A DNA stretch of 64,000 nt, taken from NCBI GenBank assembly GCA_902523185.1, contig CABYYJ010000004.1, positions 1 to 64,000 of the forward strand, read 5' to 3'. This DNA is from an uncultured Pelagibacteraceae bacterium. Its GTDB lineage: Bacteria > Pseudomonadota > Alphaproteobacteria > Pelagibacterales > Pelagibacteraceae. A program made the position numbers and the translations under genes. Numbering within the stretch: the first letter of the stretch is position 1; every line of letters begins with the position of its first letter. Shown here piece by piece: positions 40,244 to 49,123 of this stretch. The notes below the pieces were generated by a model. It was given only the letters and a program-made list of their open reading frames with translations, was not told the DNA's origin and ran no database searches.

Positions 40244-41555
40244 GATTAATTAAAAAATCTAATTTTTTTGTTTTATTATATTGTTCAATTAGCATTTCTG
40301 CTCTAGTTTTTTTATTACTAATAATTTCCTCTATATGTTTTAAATAAATTGTCTCGTTTTTCCCACTTTTATTCAGCTCATTTCTTTTTTCTAAGCCTTT
40401 TTTTGACAAGTTTAAAAATATTTTTGCCCAATCAATTAATTTTTTATTTTTTAGCAAAGTGTTTAATCCTTGTTTAGGGGCGTTTAAGTATGCTTCCATA
40501 ACTTCCTCTTTTTTCCAATTTTTTATAATTTCATAAGTCTCCTCCAAAGATCCATAAATTAAACCTGTAAAGAAAGAGGGACCGTTACAAATACAACCGA
40601 AATTACATGTATCTAAAGATCTAAACTCTATAACCTGTTTTAATCTTATCTCAGTAAAAATAGTACTTAAGTGATTTTCAAAATCTTCTAAAGTTGGTTT
40701 TTCTCCTTTTAAAAAAATTAAATTGCCATTTAAAAAATCCCTAAAAGTTTGACCGTTTGGCCAGTAATATTTTCCATTTTTTTTTAGAAATAAAATTGGG
40801 TAATTGATTGCATGATCAATATATTTTTCAAAATTAACATTCTCAAAAGTAATTGGCATTATTCCACCTCTATTAGTTTCTTGCCAAACTTTTCCTCTAT
40901 AAGATAAAAAACCTGAGAGCTTATTCTCATTAAAAGGAGAGTTTGCAAAAAGAGCAATAGTTAAGGGAGCTAAATAGTTACCGATTTTAAATTTTTTTTC
41001 AAAATCCTCTTCAGAAATATAATCATAATTAATCTGAATACCTGCAGTTTTGTACATCATATCTAAACTTAATTTGCCACCTTTTGGCATTTCAGATGTC
41101 ATAATTGTGTAACGCTCTTTTGGACTTTTAGGGATATCAGTTAATTTATTAAATGGATCATATGCAATAGAAGAAGTAGTTATAGAAGTAGAGCTAAAAA
41201 TTTCTTTCAGTTCATTGAAATGAGAGCTATTTTCTGAACAAACTAAATGTATGTTTTTAAAAGGTGCACCTGACAATTCATATTGAAAACCAGGTTCAGT
41301 GGTAATTTTTTGATTTTCTCTTTTTAAACCAATTATTCTATCTTTCTCATACTCAGGCTCCCATCCATTATTTTTAAGATTTTCAAATACTTTTTTTATT
41401 TGATTGTAATCTACTCGTTTTAAATCACTCTTATTGAATAGAAATTTTTCGTGCTCGACGCCAATTCTTAGTTCATTATCTTTTTTTATTCCTTTTCGGA
41501 AATATTGAATCAACTTATCTTTAGAGTCGACTGTATCAACTAAAAATTTATTCAA
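40212..41555 (-). CDS. gshA: Glutamate-cysteine ligase, plant/alphaproteobacterial type
   Basis: A 447-residue GCS2-type ligase that makes gamma-glutamylcysteine. Diagnostic segments are ELRIGVEHEKFLF (about 28-40), TTEPGFQYELSGAPFKNIHLV, KGGKLSLDMMYKTAGIQINYDY, FANSPFNENKLSGFLSYRGKVWQETN, and IEFRSLDTCNFG. The class differs from the enteric GshA and is the form used by alphaproteobacteria and plants. Its ends overlap both neighbours (8 bases with the ATP-grasp gene, 32 with gshB). Confidence 0.9.
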   Translation of the reverse strand: MNKFLVDTVDSKDKLIQYFRKGIKKDNELRIGVEHEKFLFNKSDLKRVDYNQIKKVFENLKNNGWEPEYEKDRIIGLKRENQKITTEPGFQYELSGAPFKNIHLVCSENSSHFNELKEIFSSTSITTSSIAYDPFNKLTDIPKSPKERYTIMTSEMPKGGKLSLDMMYKTAGIQINYDYISEEDFEKKFKIGNYLAPLTIALFANSPFNENKLSGFLSYRGKVWQETNRGGIMPITFENVNFEKYIDHAINYPILFLKKNGKYYWPNGQTFRDFLNGNLIFLKGEKPTLEDFENHLSTIFTEIRLKQVIEFRSLDTCNFGCICNGPSFFTGLIYGSLEETYEIIKNWKKEEVMEAYLNAPKQGLNTLLKNKKLIDWAKIFLNLSKKGLEKRNELNKSGKNETIYLKHIEEIISNKKTRAEMLIEQYNKTKKLDFLINHDENFSYSGF

Positions 41556-42471
41556 AGGCTTTTAACTCATTTTTTAAAAATTTAGCTATCTCTAACATTC
41601 CATCCTGCCCAACTTTTTTCTCAGCGATTGAATTATAATTTGTATTTGTATTGACATCATAAGTGTATCTAGTTCCTGATTTATCAGTAATATATTCAAT
41701 ACCAGCTATTTCAATATTATTTTTTTTCAAAAAACTTTCATATTTATTTATGTCAGGATTTTTATAATTATTTAAGATCATAAACTTGTTTCCATCTGGG
41801 TTGTTTGATTTATCGCTTAAAGAATTATTTTTACTGTCGCAAGGACACAGCTCAAACGAGTCACCCGCATCAACTTGGACTGCGTATAAAAATTTGGAAT
41901 TAACAAATTCTAGACGATGGATCACTTGTGGGTCTGCTTCAATATACTCTTGCAAAATTGTAATGCCATCAATTGAATTTTCAAAATCTGGTCCTTTAAC
42001 ATACTGTTCTAATTCGTTTTGATTATTAAAAAGCTTTACTCCAAGACCTCTACCAGCTCTGTTATGTTTTGTAATAAACGGTTTTTTAAAATCTCGCGCC
42101 GACTGAATTATCTGTTCTTTACTTGAGCAAAAAATAGATCTAGGAGTTTTAATTCCACTTTCACCCAATTTTAAATATTGAAGAGACTTACTTATTTCTA
42201 ATGCTAAAGCATTACCATCATTTATTATTCGTCTTTTATGACTTCTTAACCAATTAATAATTACAGATGTATATTCTGGAGCAAATCTATGTCCTCTGAC
42301 ATGTGAGCTCGCACTCATTCGGTTATAAAAAATACCTTCAGGAGGGCTTTGACTTAGATCAATTTTAGCCTTTTCAACATGCCAGTCTTCATAACCAACT
42401 TCAAGTTTATTTAGATGAGACTCAAGGGGTTTAGTCCATGCTTCGTTTTCGTGAATTATATATGCTTTCAT
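41548..42471 (-). CDS. RimK-like ATP-grasp ligase of unknown substrate
   Basis: A 307-residue ATP-grasp protein. After an N-terminal pre-grasp domain (GIFYNRMSASSHVRGHRFAPEY and GNALALEISKSLQYLKLGESGIKTPRS), the ATP-binding part has KPFITKHNRAGRGLGVKLF and ILQEYIEADPQVIHRLEFV, and the metal site TYDVNTNTNYNSIAEKKVG. This resembles RimK/glutathione synthetase-type ligases that join an amine to a carboxylate. Its position just ahead of gshA and gshB in one run suggests a role in thiol or glutamyl-peptide chemistry, but no reaction can be assigned. It abuts the VOC gene (1-base overlap). Confidence 0.7.
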   Translation of the reverse strand: MKAYIIHENEAWTKPLESHLNKLEVGYEDWHVEKAKIDLSQSPPEGIFYNRMSASSHVRGHRFAPEYTSVIINWLRSHKRRIINDGNALALEISKSLQYLKLGESGIKTPRSIFCSSKEQIIQSARDFKKPFITKHNRAGRGLGVKLFNNQNELEQYVKGPDFENSIDGITILQEYIEADPQVIHRLEFVNSKFLYAVQVDAGDSFELCPCDSKNNSLSDKSNNPDGNKFMILNNYKNPDINKYESFLKKNNIEIAGIEYITDKSGTRYTYDVNTNTNYNSIAEKKVGQDGMLEIAKFLKNELKAFE

Positions 42472-42863
42472 TAGCCAAATGTTTTTAGCTCTAAAACATT
42501 CCCGTGTGGGTCCTTAATAAAAAAAGTTTCTTGTTGTTCTTTTTTATCTTTGAAACGAGTATAGGGCTGATCTAAATATTCAATATTATTTTTTTTTAAA
42601 TTTTCTTTTATTTTTTTAAATATTTTTGGCTCTAAGTGTACTCCAAAGTGAGGAACAGGCACTGATCCCATATCAACTTCGTGTCTTTCAGAGGGTAATT
42701 TCATATTGGTTTTGTGTAAGGTTAGTTCGTTTCCCCAAAAATCGACATCAATCCATTTACCTTCTTCTCTATTACCTAGTTTACACTCTAGTATTTTCTC
42801 GTAAAAATGAACTGAATCCTTTAAGTCTCCTGCTGGCACAGCTAAATGAAAAGGTCTACTCAT
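42471..42863 (-). CDS. VOC (glyoxalase/dioxygenase-fold) protein
   Basis: A 130-residue single vicinal-oxygen-chelate protein. The paired beta-alpha-beta modules begin [27 protein letters not shown] and [26 protein letters not shown]. Metal-ligand positions are His5, His in PHFGVH, and Glu in [10 protein letters not shown]. The overall pattern (DPHGNVLEL ending) is typical. The glutathione genes next to it suggest a glutathione-linked lyase or isomerase such as glyoxalase, an inference only. It is first in its operon, and TATAAA sits 6 nt before its ATG. Confidence 0.78.
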   Translation of the reverse strand: MSRPFHLAVPAGDLKDSVHFYEKILECKLGNREEGKWIDVDFWGNELTLHKTNMKLPSERHEVDMGSVPVPHFGVHLEPKIFKKIKENLKKNNIEYLDQPYTRFKDKKEQQETFFIKDPHGNVLELKTFG

Positions 42864-42869
42864 GGCGTT

Positions 42870-42897
42870 TTTATATATTCTTCTTTAAATTTATCAA
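42870..42897 (-). promoter_or_regulatory. Promoter of the VOC-gsh operon, leaderless
   Basis: TTGATA (42897-42892), 16-base spacer, TATAAA (42875-42870), then 6 nt to the ATG at 42863. There is no Shine-Dalgarno. The promoter interleaves with the divergent cysE promoter (TATATA 42906-42911, also 6 nt before its ATG). Confidence 0.6.
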
Positions 42898-42917
42898 GTA
42901 GTCATTATATACATCTT

Positions 42918-43493
42918 ATGAATGATTATTTAGAATCTATAAAAAAAAGAGATCCTGCGGCAAAATCTATAATAAGTATCATTCTCACATACCCTGGTGT
43001 AAAGGCAGTTTTCTTTCATCAAATATCAAACTTTTTTTACAAAGCTGGATTTGATTTAATAGCTAGAATTATTTCACAAACAATTAGATTTTTTACAGGT
43101 ATTGAAATTCATCCCGGGGCCAAGATAGGTAAAAATTTATTTATTGATCATGGTATGGGTGTAGTAGTCGGCGAAACTTCTGAAATTGGAGACAATGTTA
43201 CTATTTATCACAACGTCACTTTAGGTGGGAGTTCTCCCAGTATAGATAGCGAGAGACAACGACATGAAAAAAGACATCCTACCATTGGCAATGATGTTGT
43301 GATCGGGTCTGGCGCACAAATAATTGGGCCAATTAAAGTTGGTAACAACGCAAGAATAGCAGCTAACGCAGTTGTGGTAAAAGATGTTCCAGAAAATGCA
43401 ACGATGGTTGGCATTCCTGCTAGAGCAGTCAAGTTGGAAAATAAAGGTAGCTTCAGACCTTATGGTGTAGACGATAAAGTAAAAGATGAGTAA
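42918..43493 (+). CDS. cysE: Serine O-acetyltransferase
   Basis: A 191-residue left-handed beta-helix acetyltransferase making O-acetylserine for cysteine synthesis. It has an N-terminal helical part with [31 protein letters not shown], then hexapeptide repeats [44 protein letters not shown] with the catalytic Asp-His pair, and a C-terminal [23 protein letters not shown] choose ATG 42918: an earlier in-frame ATG at 42846 would run through the divergent promoter. This short type resembles EpsC/SrpH. It is divergent from the glutathione operon and overlaps msrB by 8 bases. Confidence 0.92.
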   Translation: MNDYLESIKKRDPAAKSIISIILTYPGVKAVFFHQISNFFYKAGFDLIARIISQTIRFFTGIEIHPGAKIGKNLFIDHGMGVVVGETSEIGDNVTIYHNVTLGGSSPSIDSERQRHEKRHPTIGNDVVIGSGAQIIGPIKVGNNARIAANAVVVKDVPENATMVGIPARAVKLENKGSFRPYGVDDKVKDE

Positions 43494-43863
43494 AGATTGG
43501 GATCCAAATTTAACTCCAGAACAAAATTATGTTTTAAAACAAGAGGGAACAGAGTCTCCAGGTAGTAGTCCTTTAAATCATGAAAAAAGAGAAGGTTCTT
43601 ATCACTGTGTTGGGTGTGGAACAAAATTGTTTGAGTCTACAACTAAATATGAGAGTGGTTCAGGCTGGCCTTCTTTTTTCGAATCTATCCCAGGAGTATT
43701 CGAAGAAAAAAAAGATATGCACATTGGTTATCCAAGAACTGAGTATCATTGTAAAAAATGTGGAGGTCATCATGGTCATGTTTTTGATGACGGTCCAAAA
43801 CCTACTGGAAAACGATATTGTAACAACGGTATCTGTTTAGTCTTTAAACCAAAAGGCGAGTAG
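43486..43863 (+). CDS. msrB: Peptide-methionine (R)-S-oxide reductase
   Basis: A 125-residue enzyme reducing methionine-R-sulfoxide in proteins. Structural zinc is bound by CVGC and CKKC pairs (about 42-45 and 87-90). [10 protein letters not shown] is the substrate-binding signature, and [17 protein letters not shown] holds the catalytic Cys in RYCNN. A further Cys in GICLVF could act as resolving Cys. It overlaps cysE by 8 bases, linking oxidative-stress repair with sulfur assimilation. Confidence 0.94.
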   Translation: MSKDWDPNLTPEQNYVLKQEGTESPGSSPLNHEKREGSYHCVGCGTKLFESTTKYESGSGWPSFFESIPGVFEEKKDMHIGYPRTEYHCKKCGGHHGHVFDDGPKPTGKRYCNNGICLVFKPKGE

Positions 43864-43978
43864 TTATACACAAACCAATTAAGTGTTTTAATACAACTTA
43901 TCAAAAAATTATAATCTTTATTGTCATGTCCTCTAGACCAAGGCGACACAAGTTTGTAAGATTATCATTTCATCCACC

Positions 43979-44536
43979 ATGAAGAAGCAAATTATTTCCC
44001 TACTGATAATTATATTCTCTTTAACTTCATTTCAAACTCTAGCATCAGAACAAAATTGGAAACCAGCTCAGGTTGGAGATAAAATTATTTTAATTAGACA
44101 TGCTAAAGCTCCTGGGGGCGGAGACCCAGAAGGATTTAAAATTGATGATTGTAAAACCCAAAGAAACCTTGACATGATGGGAATTAATCAAGCAAAAAAA
44201 ATTGGCAAACTCTTTAGAGAAAAAAAAGTTAAAATTGATCAAGTTTTATCAAGCCAGTGGTGTAGATGCAAAGATACAGCAAAATATGCTTTTGGCAATT
44301 TCAAAGAATTTTCTGCATTAAATTCTACTTATACTCCACCATATGACCAAAATGAAAAACAGCAGATTAAGGACTTGAAAAGATATGTAAATAATTGGAA
44401 TGGTAAAGGGGGAAACCTAGTTTTAGTTACACATTATGTAATTATCTTGGCAATAACTGGAGAAACAGCAAGATCTGGCGAACTAGTCATCACCGATAAG
44501 AATTTTAAAGTTTTATCTACAATTAATACTTTTTAA
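43979..44536 (+). CDS. Exported histidine phosphatase-superfamily protein
   Basis: A 185-residue protein with a signal peptide (about 1-22, ending TLA). The phosphatase motif is IILIRHAKAPGGGDP (R40, H41 the nucleophile), followed by QRNLDMMGINQAKKIG, QVLSSQWCRCKDTA and LVLVTHYVIILAITGE (second catalytic His). Proteins of this pattern are periplasmic phosphatases of unknown substrate, possibly acting on phosphoesters in a phosphate-poor habitat. The 115 bases between it and msrB hold no recognised signal. It overlaps the convergent membrane-protein gene by 4 bases. Confidence 0.8.
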   Translation: MKKQIISLLIIIFSLTSFQTLASEQNWKPAQVGDKIILIRHAKAPGGGDPEGFKIDDCKTQRNLDMMGINQAKKIGKLFREKKVKIDQVLSSQWCRCKDTAKYAFGNFKEFSALNSTYTPPYDQNEKQQIKDLKRYVNNWNGKGGNLVLVTHYVIILAITGETARSGELVITDKNFKVLSTINTF

Positions 44537-44877
44537 AAAAATATTAAATATCCAACAGTTATTAAAATTAAGTACTCAATAAATGTTTTAATTTTTAAAA
44601 GCGTGCTTTTATCCTGAAATTTGTTATTGATAAATAAAGTTAATCGAGCAAAAGCCAAGTGGACTAAAACCACACTAAGAGCTATTCCAAGAAGTGCATG
44701 GTAAAAACTAAAATTTTTAAGCCCATAAAAGCAAGCTGCGATAAATGTGAACCATGATATATTGGTTACAAATAAAGTAATTAAAATACCTGATCCTTTT
44801 TTAAAAATACTTTGGGACTTAATGAAAGTATATGACCACAAAAGAGTGAATAAAAAACCTGCGTATTTAATTATCAT
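44533..44877 (-). CDS. Membrane protein of unknown function
   Basis: A 114-residue protein with four hydrophobic helices (about 3-20, 28-50, 58-78, 93-113). No motif is recognised. A TACAAT box with a 17-base spacer to TTGCCT lies 8 nt before its ATG. It is divergent from ccdA with a 50-base spacer holding two opposed promoters. Confidence 0.55.
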   Translation of the reverse strand: MIIKYAGFLFTLLWSYTFIKSQSIFKKGSGILITLFVTNISWFTFIAACFYGLKNFSFYHALLGIALSVVLVHLAFARLTLFINNKFQDKSTLLKIKTFIEYLILITVGYLIFF

Positions 44878-44892
44878 GAGCCAATATTGTAA

Positions 44893-44921
44893 TTGCGGTA
44901 AAGTTCAAAGGCAAATATAAA
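44893..44921 (+). promoter_or_regulatory. ccdA promoter, leaderless
   Basis: TTGCGG (44893-44898), 17-base spacer, TATAAA (44916-44921), then AGTAAT and the ATG at 44928. No Shine-Dalgarno. The spacing predicts a transcript beginning at the start codon. Confidence 0.5.
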
Positions 44922-44927
44922 AGTAAT

Positions 44928-45644
44928 ATGATCATTAAACTTGCGTTTGCTTTTGGGGCTGGATTTATAAGTTTTCTCACCCCTTGCGTACTTCCAATTA
45001 TCCCTGGTTATATTTCTTATATTACTGGAAAAGATCTAGGGGAAATAGATAAAGACAAATCAATAGTTTTGACTAAAACTATTCTTTTTTCACTAGGTTT
45101 CTCCTTTGTTTTTATAACACTTGGAGCGGCCGCTTCTGCAATAGGGAACGTGCTTCTTTTCTTTTCTAATGAATTACGGATTGTTGCAGGATTAATAATT
45201 ATTATTTTTTCATTACAAATGTTAGGTTTTTTAAATTTTTCTTTTTTAAACACTGAAAAAAGAATTCAAACTAATTCAAATTATAAAGATAATTATGCAT
45301 TTCCTTTTATAGTTGGCGCGGCTTTTGCATTTGGTTGGACACCTTGTATCGGTCCAGTTTTAGGATCTATAATTGCTTTGTCTGCAACTGAGGCTACGAT
45401 TAGTAAAGGGATTTTATTACTATCATTTTATTCTTTAGGATTAGCTATCCCATTTATATTATCCGGATACTATATGAGTAGATTTTTAAATTCTAAAAAA
45501 GGTTTTGGAAAATATTATGGAACTATTACAAAATCTGGCGGAGCTATTCTTTTACTAACTGGCATTTTGATTACTACAAATTATATTCAAGTTATAAGTT
45601 ATTATATTTTGACGACCTTCCCAATTCTCGCTAAAGTTGGTTAA
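44928..45644 (+). CDS. ccdA: CcdA-type thiol-disulfide membrane transporter
   Basis: A 238-residue membrane protein of the DsbD-centre family with six helices. It moves reducing equivalents to the periplasm for cytochrome c maturation. The paired redox Cys are in FLTPCVLPIIPGYISYITG and GWTPCIGPVLGSIIALSA. Its stop overlaps the ribokinase-like gene start by one base. Confidence 0.92.
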   Translation: MIIKLAFAFGAGFISFLTPCVLPIIPGYISYITGKDLGEIDKDKSIVLTKTILFSLGFSFVFITLGAAASAIGNVLLFFSNELRIVAGLIIIIFSLQMLGFLNFSFLNTEKRIQTNSNYKDNYAFPFIVGAAFAFGWTPCIGPVLGSIIALSATEATISKGILLLSFYSLGLAIPFILSGYYMSRFLNSKKGFGKYYGTITKSGGAILLLTGILITTNYIQVISYYILTTFPILAKVG

Positions 45645-46546
45645 TGAGTGAAATAACAGTCCTAGGTATTTTTGTTGCTGACATAAGTTTTTCTGGACCT
45701 AAAATCCCATCAATAGGCGAAACTATTTTAGGAAAAAAATATAATGTAGGCCCAGGAGGAAAAGGCTGCAATCAAGCTATAGCGATTGCAAGACTTGGAG
45801 GAAATACAAATTTTATTAGTAAAATTGGAAAAGATGCATATGGAGAATTAGCTCTTAAAACTCTTGAAAAAAATAAAATTTCTACAGAAAATATTATTCA
45901 AGATGGCAATCAACAAACTGGCGTAGCAGGAATTTTAGTTGATCAAAATACGGGTAAAAATGCAATCAATGTAATTGTAGGCGCCCCAACTTCTTTGCGA
46001 ATAAGTGAAATTGAAAAACAAATTAATTTAATAAAAAGATCAAAAATTTTTTTAACTCAATTAGAGGTTCCTAAAGACGTAACCTTACATTGTTTGAAAA
46101 CTGCTAAAGAAAATGGATGTATTACTATTTTAAATCCTGCACCAGCATCTGAAATTTCAAAAGAGTTTTATAATAATATCGATTTTTTTACACCTAACGA
46201 AACCGAGGCTGAATTTTATACTGGAATAAAGATTACTAGCGAGAAAGAGGCAAAGCAGGCAGCAGATAAACTTTTAAATTTAGGAATTAAAAAAATAATA
46301 ATTACGCTAGGAGAAAAAGGGCTGTTTTATTCTGATGGAAAAGAAGAAACTTATTTAAAAGCCAGCGCAGTAAAAGCTATTGATACTACTGGTGCAGGAG
46401 ATGCTTTTAATGGGGGTTTAGCTTTTGGATTATCTAAAAAAAAACCAATAAAAGAGTGTTTAGATTTAGCAAATAAAGTTGCTGGAATTTCTACAACAAA
46501 ACTTGGTGCTGGTGATGCTATGCCTTTTTTAAAAGATATAAATTAG
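45644..46546 (+). CDS. rbsK: Ribokinase-like PfkB-family sugar kinase
   Basis: A 300-residue PfkB-type kinase. Signature 1 is GPGGKGCNQAIAIARLGG (about 37-54), with NTNFISKIGKDAYG; signature 2 is DTTGAGDAFNGGLAFGL (about 247-263) with the catalytic Asp. PNETEAEFYTG is typical of ribokinase. It likely phosphorylates ribose or a related sugar. No sugar transporter is close, and the ccdA overlap looks incidental. It ends convergent with the glutaredoxin gene (4-base overlap). Confidence 0.85.
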   Translation: MSEITVLGIFVADISFSGPKIPSIGETILGKKYNVGPGGKGCNQAIAIARLGGNTNFISKIGKDAYGELALKTLEKNKISTENIIQDGNQQTGVAGILVDQNTGKNAINVIVGAPTSLRISEIEKQINLIKRSKIFLTQLEVPKDVTLHCLKTAKENGCITILNPAPASEISKEFYNNIDFFTPNETEAEFYTGIKITSEKEAKQAADKLLNLGIKKIIITLGEKGLFYSDGKEETYLKASAVKAIDTTGAGDAFNGGLAFGLSKKKPIKECLDLANKVAGISTTKLGAGDAMPFLKDIN

Positions 46547-46797
46547 GTTAAAAGCTTATCTAATTCTCCACTTCGATTAGCTTCTTGAAGTTTATCATTA
46601 CCACCAATGTAATGATCGCCTATAAAAATTTGAGGAATAGTTCTTACGCCATTGGTTCTTTGTAACATTTCTTTTGCATTAGCTGGATCTGCCCAAATAT
46701 CTATTTCCTCTATCTCAACATTTTTTGTTTTTAATAAAGCTTTTGCTGCCGCGCAAAATGAGCAAGGATTGCCAGTATACATTGTGACTTTTTTCAT
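46543..46797 (-). CDS. grxC: Glutaredoxin (GrxC-type)
   Basis: An 84-residue thioredoxin-fold reductant. It shows the active site NPCSFCAAAKALL (CSFC instead of the usual CPYC), the cis-Pro segment GVRTIPQIFIGDHYIGGNDKL and the GG motif for glutathione binding. Loss of the Pro in CPxC alters redox potential in other glutaredoxins. It follows the TIGR03643-like gene by 2 bases on the same strand. Confidence 0.88.
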   Translation of the reverse strand: MKKVTMYTGNPCSFCAAAKALLKTKNVEIEEIDIWADPANAKEMLQRTNGVRTIPQIFIGDHYIGGNDKLQEANRSGELDKLLT

Positions 46798-46799
46798 AA

Positions 46800-47096
46800 T
46801 TAATACATATCAGATAATTTAATTTTTTCTCTAAGTTTTTTTCTACCTAACTGAAACTTTTTTCTATGCTTAATGCTAGTATTATGTACTCTTTTTCTCC
46901 ATAGCCTAAAAGAACCTGGTTTTAAATTTTTTCTCATTATTTTAATGACTTGAGACTCATTCTTTCCAGTTTTCTCTTTAATCTCCTCAAAAGTAATCCT
47001 ATCGGCCCACGCAGCCCAAATTATCCAATTATCATCTTTTTCTTTTGGCTCGGGATTTTTAACTCGTGTTTGAGGGATAAAACTTTTTTTCTTCAT
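46800..47096 (-). CDS. TIGR03643/DUF2805 family protein
   Basis: A 98-residue basic protein with the family pattern DDNWIIWAAWADRITFEEIKEKTGKNESQVIKIMRKNLKPGSFRLWRKRV and a basic C-terminus (SIKHRKKFQLGRKK). The central part looks like a helix-turn-helix, suggesting nucleic acid binding, but the function is not established. It is probably co-transcribed with the glutaredoxin gene. It is divergent from a LysE gene only 13 bases away. Confidence 0.75.
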   Translation of the reverse strand: MKKKSFIPQTRVKNPEPKEKDDNWIIWAAWADRITFEEIKEKTGKNESQVIKIMRKNLKPGSFRLWRKRVHNTSIKHRKKFQLGRKKLREKIKLSDMY

Positions 47097-47109
47097 AAAT
47101 TTATATATA

Positions 47110-47736
47110 GTGACTAATCAAATGTTTCCAACAGACTATATAATATTTTTACAAATCATATTATTTTTATTCATTTCTCCAGGTCCGCCTAGGGTTGTTA
47201 TAGTTTCACACACATTGAACTATGGGTTAAATAGATCTGTTTGGACTGCATTAGGTGATATATCTGCAAATACTATCCAAGCTATTTTAGTAGTTTTTTT
47301 AATTGGTTCTTTTTTAAGCGATAACCCTCAAGTTCTTTATTATTTAAAGTGGGCAGGAATATTCTATATAGTTTATTTAGCCTATGACACTTTTACTTCT
47401 AAAATTAGAAGTTTTAATTCTAAAGACCAAAATTTAAAATCACCATTCTCATTTTATAAAGACGGATTGTTAGTAGCAGGTTTGAGCCCAAAAGCACTTT
47501 TATTCTTTGGAACAATATTTCCTACTTTTATAAATTTTGGATCAAATATAATTTCACAGTTTTTAATATTATTGATTACTTATGTGATTTTAGATTTTTT
47601 AACGTTAATGATCTACGGAATGGCAGCTGAGAAAATTTCAGTATGGTTGAGGAGTAAACCGAAGCTGTTAAATACAATTTCTGCGTGTGTTCTTCTAATT
47701 TTAGCAGTTTACATTGCTGCGACACAGAATTTTTAA
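47110..47736 (+). CDS. LysE/RhtB-family exporter
   Basis: A 208-residue membrane protein with six helices. The N-terminal ISPGPPRVVIVSHTLNYGLNRSVWTALGDISANTI matches the LysE signature (PGP followed by a G-rich second helix with GD). The C-terminal half has DGLLVAGLSPKALLFFGTIFP, also typical. Family members export amino acids or their derivatives. The start could be GTG 47110 or ATG 47122; the core motif begins after both. No Shine-Dalgarno helps decide. Confidence 0.82.
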   Translation: MTNQMFPTDYIIFLQIILFLFISPGPPRVVIVSHTLNYGLNRSVWTALGDISANTIQAILVVFLIGSFLSDNPQVLYYLKWAGIFYIVYLAYDTFTSKIRSFNSKDQNLKSPFSFYKDGLLVAGLSPKALLFFGTIFPTFINFGSNIISQFLILLITYVILDFLTLMIYGMAAEKISVWLRSKPKLLNTISACVLLILAVYIAATQNF

Positions 47737-47814
47737 TCACTTCTTACTGTTGTCAAAATCTCTATTTCTTGTTTTAATTAATTATTAATTAATTAATTAA
47801 CAAGAGGGGAAATA

Positions 47815-49056
47815 ATGAATAAAATAGCAAAACTATTTGTTACATTTATTTCAGCAATAACTTTAGCACTTGTTTCTTTCACTTCTTCTTTTGCAAAAGT
47901 AGACGGTGAATACATTGTGTTAGGTTCTGCAATATCTCTTACAGGTAAATACTCTTCAAATGGAGTTCATACTCAAAATGGTTATAACATGGCCGTTGAT
48001 AGAATTAACAAAATGGGTGGAGTAGAAGTACAAGGTAAGAAATATAAGTTTGAGATCATTTACTATGATGATGAGTCAAACCCAAAAAGAGCCGCTCAGT
48101 TAGCTGAAAGACTAATTAAACAAGATGGCGTTCATTACATGCTTGGACCATACAGTTCAGGTTTAACGAAAGCCATTGCACCAGTAACCGAGAAATATAA
48201 AATTCCTATGGTTGAAGCGAATGGTGCATCTAGATCTTTATTTACAAAAGGATACAAATATTTGTTCGCAGTGTTATCACCAGCTAACCAATACCTTGAA
48301 GTAGCTATTGATTTAGCGGTAGAAAAAAACGGTGGTAAAGGAGTAAAAATTGCTCAAGCATTTGAACAAGATGCTTTCTCACAAGACGTGAGACTTGGTA
48401 TTTTAGATGCAGCAAAAAGAACTGGCTCTGAAATTATTATAGACGACCCACTACCAAAAGAACTAAACGATATGGCAGCTACATTAGCTAAAGTAAAAGT
48501 AGTTAAGCCAGATGTTCTTGTTGTATCAGGTCACACAAAAGGTGCATTAACTGCGATCAGACAAATTTCTGAAATGAAAGTTGATGTTCCTATGTTAGCG
48601 ATGACACACTGCGATGCTGCTAAACTTTCTAAACAACATGGAAAGAAATCAGAATTCGCATTGTGCGCTTCTCAGTGGCACAAAAATTTATCTTACAAGG
48701 ATAAATTCTTTGGCTCTGGTAAGAAATACGCTAAAGACTTCCAAAAAGAATTTGGATATGACCCGCCATATCAATCAGCAGAGTCTTCTGCAGCATTATT
48801 AGTATTTAAAGATGCGTTCGAAAGAGCAAACTCTTTTGATAGAGATGCAGTTAGAGATGCGCTAGTTGATACAGAAATGCAAACTTTCTATGGAAACATT
48901 AAATTTGGACCTGGTGGCCAAAACGTTGCTAAGCCAATGATCTTGTTCCAAGTAAGATGTAAAGGGGATGATTGTGAGAATAGAGTAGTAGCTCCAACAA
49001 AATGGGCTTCTGATAAGTTCTATCATCCAATCCCTAAATGGTCTGAAAGAAGTTAA
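47815..49056 (+). CDS. Branched-chain-type ABC transporter substrate-binding protein
   Basis: A 413-residue periplasmic protein (signal about 1-27, ending SSFA) of the LivK/Peripla_BP_6 class. Features are IVLGSAISLTGKYSSNGVHTQNGYNMAVDRINKMGG, DDESNPKRAAQLAERLIKQDGVHYMLGPYSSG, and VEANGASRSLF. The two-lobe fold is clear, but ligand identity (amino acid, amide, urea or other small organic) cannot be read from the sequence. It has an AGAGGGG Shine-Dalgarno. The AT repeat 47773-47800 and a weak promoter (TTGTCA-N16-TTTTAA) are upstream. A strong stem-loop follows. Confidence 0.88.
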   Translation: MNKIAKLFVTFISAITLALVSFTSSFAKVDGEYIVLGSAISLTGKYSSNGVHTQNGYNMAVDRINKMGGVEVQGKKYKFEIIYYDDESNPKRAAQLAERLIKQDGVHYMLGPYSSGLTKAIAPVTEKYKIPMVEANGASRSLFTKGYKYLFAVLSPANQYLEVAIDLAVEKNGGKGVKIAQAFEQDAFSQDVRLGILDAAKRTGSEIIIDDPLPKELNDMAATLAKVKVVKPDVLVVSGHTKGALTAIRQISEMKVDVPMLAMTHCDAAKLSKQHGKKSEFALCASQWHKNLSYKDKFFGSGKKYAKDFQKEFGYDPPYQSAESSAALLVFKDAFERANSFDRDAVRDALVDTEMQTFYGNIKFGPGGQNVAKPMILFQVRCKGDDCENRVVAPTKWASDKFYHPIPKWSERS

Positions 49057-49074
49057 TAACTTCTAATTATTTTG

Positions 49075-49102
49075 AAAAGCCTCTAGTTTTCTAGGGGCTT
49101 TT
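49075..49102 (+). terminator. Attenuating terminator between binding-protein and permease genes
   Basis: AAAAGCCTCTAG (49075-49086), a TTTT loop, then CTAGGGGCTTTT (49091-49102) make a 12-bp stem with one T-G pair. Because the same-strand permease genes follow closely (49124), partial termination would let the binding protein be made in excess over the membrane parts. Confidence 0.7.
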
Positions 49103-49123
49103 CTTTTAAAAGAGACAATCTAT

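Noticed and set aside
43580-43840. 86-codon second-frame ORF inside msrB
   Set aside because: It overlaps entirely with an intact msrB whose zinc and catalytic cysteines are in the other frame.
47773-47800. TTAATTAAT-type simple repeat upstream of the ABC binding-protein gene
   Set aside because: It is consistent with AT-rich drift in a low-GC genome; no evidence for slippage regulation or an operator.
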